Source: an uncultured Bacteroidia bacterium
GTDB taxonomy: Bacteria > Bacteroidota > Bacteroidia > Bacteroidales > Prolixibacteraceae
Direction of reading: 5' to 3'
NCBI GenBank assembly: GCA_903923905.1
Contig: CAIXZH010000077.1
Location: forward strand, 1-64,000
DNA length: 64,000 nucleotides
Under the pieces are notes generated by a model. It searched no databases. It was not told where the DNA came from and was given only the letters and a program-made list of their open reading frames with translations. This document shows positions 60,793 through 64,000 of this stretch, piece by piece. How positions within the stretch are numbered: the first letter of the stretch is position 1; every line of letters begins with the position of its first letter. Both the position numbers and the translations under genes were made by a program.

Positions 60793-62799
60793 ATGAAAAA
60801 AAGACAAATTCTCTGTATCGCTCTCCTGATTGGCGCATCCTTGCAGTCATTCGCACAATTAGTGAAACCTGTTAATTGGACTTTTTCTCAAAAGTCAATA
60901 AGGAATGGAGAGATAGAGCTGGAGATGAAAGCTTCAATCCAGCCGGGATGGCATTTGTACAGTACCAAACTCCCTGAAGGAGGTCCGGTCAAAACAACAT
61001 TTAGTTTTACTTCTGATAGTAGCCGATACCAGGTTATTGGCGAAGTTGAATCTGTAACTAATCCAATAAAGGAACATGATCAGATCTTTAATATGGATCT
61101 GGAATTTTATAGCAAAGAAGCTATCTTTTTGCAAAAAATAAAGGTCCTTTCTCCCAAACCTTTTGATTTGAAAGGAACGGTTGAATATCAAAGCTGTAAT
61201 AACGAAACCTGTACACTTGATGAACATGACTTTTCCTTTAAGATTGATGGTTCAGGTGATGGTGGCGCAACTGCTAAAATTGCAGGGTTTACTAAAGTTC
61301 CGGATATTCAGCAGCATGGGCTGTGGTGGTTTCTCGTTTTCAGTTTTGTGGCCGGTCTGGCTGCAATTCTTACTCCGTGTGTTTTTCCCATGATTCCGAT
61401 GACGGTCTCCTTTTTTATGAACAGCAATAAGTCAAAGTTTCAGGCCCGTATTCAGGCAATGATTTACGGGGGATCGATTATACTTATTTATACCCTGATT
61501 GGAACATTGGTGGCGCTTACTCTTGGAGCCGATTTTGCCAACTGGATCAGTACCCACTGGTTACCGAATGTGCTGTTTTTTATTGTTTTCGTTGTTTTTG
61601 CCTTCTCTTTCTTTGGCGCATTTGAAATAATTCTTCCAGGTAGTTGGGGAAACCGGGCCGACCGGTTTGCAGATAAAGGTGGCATTGGAGGAGCTTTTTT
61701 CATGGCATTAACACTTGTTCTGGTCTCTTTTAGTTGTACAGGACCTATCGTCGGAGCGATATTGGTTGAATCTGCCGGTGGAATGGTGATAAAACCAATT
61801 GTGGGAATGTTGGGATTCTCGCTGGCTTTCGCACTTCCTTTTACGCTGTTTGCCTTGTTCCCTCAGTGGCTGGTTAATTTGCCCAAATCCGGCGGGTGGC
61901 TGAATTCAGTAAAAGTTGTGCTTGGGTTCATTGAATTGGCCTTGGGCCTTAAATTCTTAAGTATTGCTGATCAGACTTATCACTGGCGTATCCTTGACCG
62001 TGAGATTTATATTGCTTTCTGGATTGTCATTTTCACGATGATGGGATTCTATTTGCTTGGTAAGATGAAATTTGCCCATGACAGTGAAAACAAACATATT
62101 ACCGTTCCACGCCTGATGATGTCTTTGATAACCTTTACGTTTGTGGTTTACCTGATACCTGGTATGTTTGGAGCCCCTCTTAAAGCAATTTCTGGTTATC
62201 TGCCACCAATGACTTCTCACGATTTCGATCTGCATAAAATAATCCGTGATGAGGTAAAACTGGTTGATCATTCCTCGGGACCAGCCATTACATCAAAATC
62301 ATCTGCGGTTTTATGCGAAAAGCCAAAATTCAGTGAATTTCTTGAACTTCCTCATGGTCTTGAAGGCTTTTTCGACTATGAACAGGGATTGGCCTGTGCC
62401 AGGGTTCAAAACAAGCCTGTTTTTATCGATTTTACAGGTCATGGCTGCGTGAACTGTCGTGAAATGGAAGCCAATGTCTGGTCTGATCCGCGAGTGCTGG
62501 AACGGCTCAAGAATGATTTTGTTATCATTGCCTTATATGTGGATGACAAAACATCACTTCCACAAAGTGAATGGATCACTTCGACCTACGATCAGAAAGT
62601 TAAAAAGACTATTGGGAAAAAATTTGCTGATTTTCAGATCTCCAGGTTTGGAGTCAATGCGCAGCCCTATTATGTGTTGCTCGATCAGAATCAGAATCTT
62701 CTGACTAAATCAACGGCCAGGGATTTAAATCCTGACCATTTCATTGAATTTCTTGACCAGGGTTTGGCTGAGTTTAAAACAAGGCAACCGAAGAAATAA
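60793..62799 (+). CDS. dsbD: DsbD-family thiol:disulfide interchange protein
   Basis: Transfers reducing power from cytoplasmic thioredoxin to periplasmic proteins. From ATG 60793 a signal peptide (MKKRQILCIALLIGASLQSFA) is followed by an alpha-like domain (to about 170) with SCNNETC. A membrane domain of eight or so helices has TPCVFPMIPMTVSFF and SFSCTGPIVGAILVE with the two transmembrane cysteines. A C-terminal thioredoxin domain has the CVNC site in FTGHGCVNCREME. All three parts are present in 668 residues. It stands alone after the rng terminator. Confidence 0.93.
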   Translation: MKKRQILCIALLIGASLQSFAQLVKPVNWTFSQKSIRNGEIELEMKASIQPGWHLYSTKLPEGGPVKTTFSFTSDSSRYQVIGEVESVTNPIKEHDQIFNMDLEFYSKEAIFLQKIKVLSPKPFDLKGTVEYQSCNNETCTLDEHDFSFKIDGSGDGGATAKIAGFTKVPDIQQHGLWWFLVFSFVAGLAAILTPCVFPMIPMTVSFFMNSNKSKFQARIQAMIYGGSIILIYTLIGTLVALTLGADFANWISTHWLPNVLFFIVFVVFAFSFFGAFEIILPGSWGNRADRFADKGGIGGAFFMALTLVLVSFSCTGPIVGAILVESAGGMVIKPIVGMLGFSLAFALPFTLFALFPQWLVNLPKSGGWLNSVKVVLGFIELALGLKFLSIADQTYHWRILDREIYIAFWIVIFTMMGFYLLGKMKFAHDSENKHITVPRLMMSLITFTFVVYLIPGMFGAPLKAISGYLPPMTSHDFDLHKIIRDEVKLVDHSSGPAITSKSSAVLCEKPKFSEFLELPHGLEGFFDYEQGLACARVQNKPVFIDFTGHGCVNCREMEANVWSDPRVLERLKNDFVIIALYVDDKTSLPQSEWITSTYDQKVKKTIGKKFADFQISRFGVNAQPYYVLLDQNQNLLTKSTARDLNPDHFIEFLDQGLAEFKTRQPKK

Positions 62800-62825
62800 T
62801 AAATTCATTTGAAGTAAATGTTGTT

Positions 62826-63461
62826 ATGAGCCATAATTCAATTAGCTTATTTTGGAATGTTGATACCCAGGAAGATTTTATCGATGCTGGAGGCAATCTC
62901 TATGTGTTGGGGGCAGAAAAGATCAGACCAGCTTTGAAACAGATTACATCACTGGCAAAAGAGTTAGGGATTCGTGTAATGAATACCTGCGATTTTCACC
63001 ATATTAATGCAGAAGAAATTTCGGAAAATCCAGATTTCATCACCAAATTTCCACCACATTGTTTGGCAGGCACAACCGGAGCACAGTTTATCTCAGAGAC
63101 TGATCCGGAAACCCCTTTGATTATTGATTGGGATTCTGAACTGGCTATATTTGCTGAGTTCGATGACCCCAAGCGATTTAGGAATATTGTACTCCGAAAA
63201 AATGAGTTTGATGTTTTTATAGGGAATCCATATACCGATAAGATCCTGAATATCCTGCAACCTGACCAGACCTTTGTTTACGGAGTTACGACCAATATCT
63301 GCGTAGACAGGGTGGCTGTTGGATTAGCTGAACGCGGGATAAAAGTTTATGTAATAGGTGACGCCATTATGGGATTACCTAATTTACCGCTTCCTTATGA
63401 TACCTGGAAAGCAAAAGGAATCGAAATAATTATGTTTACTGAAGTTGGTAAGTATTTATAA
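62826..63461 (+). CDS. Nicotinamidase/isochorismatase-like cysteine hydrolase
   Basis: A 211-residue cysteine hydrolase. The triad is visible: Asp in NVDTQEDF (residue about 12), Lys in VLRKNEF and Cys in VTTNICVD. CDFHHINAEE and FPPHCLAGTTG resemble the metal site and loop of nicotinamidase, so conversion of nicotinamide to nicotinate, which could feed the phosphoribosyltransferase in this window, is plausible. It starts 26 bases after dsbD. Other members hydrolyse different amides, so the substrate is inferred. Confidence 0.8.
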   Translation: MSHNSISLFWNVDTQEDFIDAGGNLYVLGAEKIRPALKQITSLAKELGIRVMNTCDFHHINAEEISENPDFITKFPPHCLAGTTGAQFISETDPETPLIIDWDSELAIFAEFDDPKRFRNIVLRKNEFDVFIGNPYTDKILNILQPDQTFVYGVTTNICVDRVAVGLAERGIKVYVIGDAIMGLPNLPLPYDTWKAKGIEIIMFTEVGKYL

Positions 63462-63482
63462 TCAGGATATTATCAATTCTCT

Positions 63483-64000
63483 TTAAGAGGAATATTCGTC
63501 GGATACATCGGTCAGTACTTCATATCCTGTATCGGTTACTAAAACAGTATGTTCAAATTGGGCTGAAAGCTTATTGTCAACTGTCCGGGCAGTCCATCCA
63601 TCTGTTTCGTCAACTTTTACGCGGGGTTTACCTTCGTTGATCATCGGTTCGATGGTGAATATCATTCCCGGTTTCAGAATTGGACCACTGTTTTTTCGTG
63701 CTGCATGATCAACCTGAGGGTCTTCATGGAATTCAATTCCTACACCATGTCCACAGTATTCATAAACCACCGTAAATCCCTGCGATATCGCATATCTGGA
63801 TATAGCATAACCAATATTCCCCAGATAATTTCCTGGTCTAACCTGCTGAATGCCAAGGTTGAGGCAGTGTTTGGTGGCATTAACCAGTTTAACTGCATTT
63901 TCAGAGGCCTCTCCTACAATAAACATTTTGCTGGTATCTCCGAAATAACCATTCAGGATTGTGGTTATATCGATATTTAGAATGTCTCCTTTTTTTAAGA
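63483..64000 (-). CDS. map: Methionine aminopeptidase, truncated by the window edge
   Basis: Removes the initiator Met from new proteins. The frame runs off the right edge, so the N terminus is missing. Metal ligands are visible in ILNIDITTILNGYFGDTSKM (two Asp), GHGVGIEFHEDP (His), FTIEPMINEG (Glu) and QFEHTVLVT (Glu). The C-terminal 170 or so residues are present. It converges with the nicotinamidase-like gene. Confidence 0.95.
   Translation of the reverse strand, partial: LKKGDILNIDITTILNGYFGDTSKMFIVGEASENAVKLVNATKHCLNLGIQQVRPGNYLGNIGYAISRYAISQGFTVVYEYCGHGVGIEFHEDPQVDHAARKNSGPILKPGMIFTIEPMINEGKPRVKVDETDGWTARTVDNKLSAQFEHTVLVTDTGYEVLTDVSDEYSS

Noticed and set aside
1-64000. CRISPR arrays, IS elements, prophage or defence islands
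   Set aside because: I looked for regularly spaced repeats, transposase or integrase motifs, and nuclease-defence gene sets, and saw none.

Overview
The window is a chromosomal segment of a Bacteroidota bacterium, most likely a Bacteroidales or Marinilabiliales relative. The evidence is the gene content and gene order typical of that phylum: bamD-rpoZ-coaBC-DUF4835-recN, rsh-fur-purA, surE-lpxB, gldFG and the gldD-ssb-mutY block. In addition, starts are rarely preceded by Shine-Dalgarno sequences, and many genes are preceded by the Bacteroidetes -7 box TAnnTTTG. No rRNA, IS element, prophage or CRISPR array is visible. One tRNA (Gly, anticodon CCC) is present. Most genes are housekeeping genes, so the interest lies mainly in leaders, intergenic repeats and gene decay.

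Layout. 0.4-7.2 kb (+): isoprenoid and cell-surface genes (dxs, DUF177-rpmF, bactofilin, polyprenyl synthase), metF with a structured leader, and an Smr-domain protein. 7.3-13.3 kb: a SUI1-like factor (-), then NfnAB (electron-bifurcating ferredoxin:NADP oxidoreductase) with a dihydroorotate-dehydrogenase-like protein and a LysM/periplasmic-binding-protein fusion (+). 13.3-18.4 kb (-): lipid A deacylase-like protein, ornithine aminotransferase, TonB-dependent receptor. 19.3-23.0 kb (+): CAP lipoprotein, indolepyruvate ferredoxin oxidoreductase (iorAB), YiiX-like hydrolase. 24.4-30.4 kb (+): bamD, rpoZ, a frameshifted coaBC, DUF4835, recN, fabI. 30.5-32.9 kb (-): cysH with the same kind of leader as metF, then an eroded phosphate-signalling locus (PhoU-like pseudogene, intact PhoB-like regulator, 51-codon kinase remnant). 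33-37.5 kb: GH1 glycosidase, tRNA-Gly, DUF3108, Crp/Fnr regulator and rhodanese (+), with a small membrane protein (-). 37.5-46 kb (-): SDR, rubrerythrin, nicotinate phosphoribosyltransferase, purA, fur, rsh, a GT4 glycosyltransferase. 46.2-53.8 kb (+): surE, a small membrane protein, lpxB, a gldF-gldG fusion, dnaN, a DnaQ-like exonuclease, FAH-family hydrolase. 53.9-58.6 kb (-): pgl, an AT-rich unknown, a phosphopantetheinyl transferase, gldD, ssb, mutY. 58.7-64 kb: HU, a 30-aa COX24-type protein, RNase G, DsbD and a nicotinamidase-like hydrolase (+), and a truncated map (-).

The observation most worth following is an approximately 95-nt leader element in front of both metF and cysH. It lies between a recognisable promoter and the start codon, in the same orientation at both genes, and its outer stem is rebuilt with different base pairs (covariation). 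A third copy lies in the decayed pho locus. It could be an undescribed sulfur- or methionine-responsive cis-regulatory RNA, or a REP/MITE-like repeat; the sequence alone does not decide. Second is the essential coaBC gene, split by a one-base shift at a run of ten A residues. Metabolically the window suggests an anaerobic or microaerophilic lifestyle (NfnAB, iorAB, rubrerythrin) with assimilatory sulfate reduction and an LPS-containing outer membrane.
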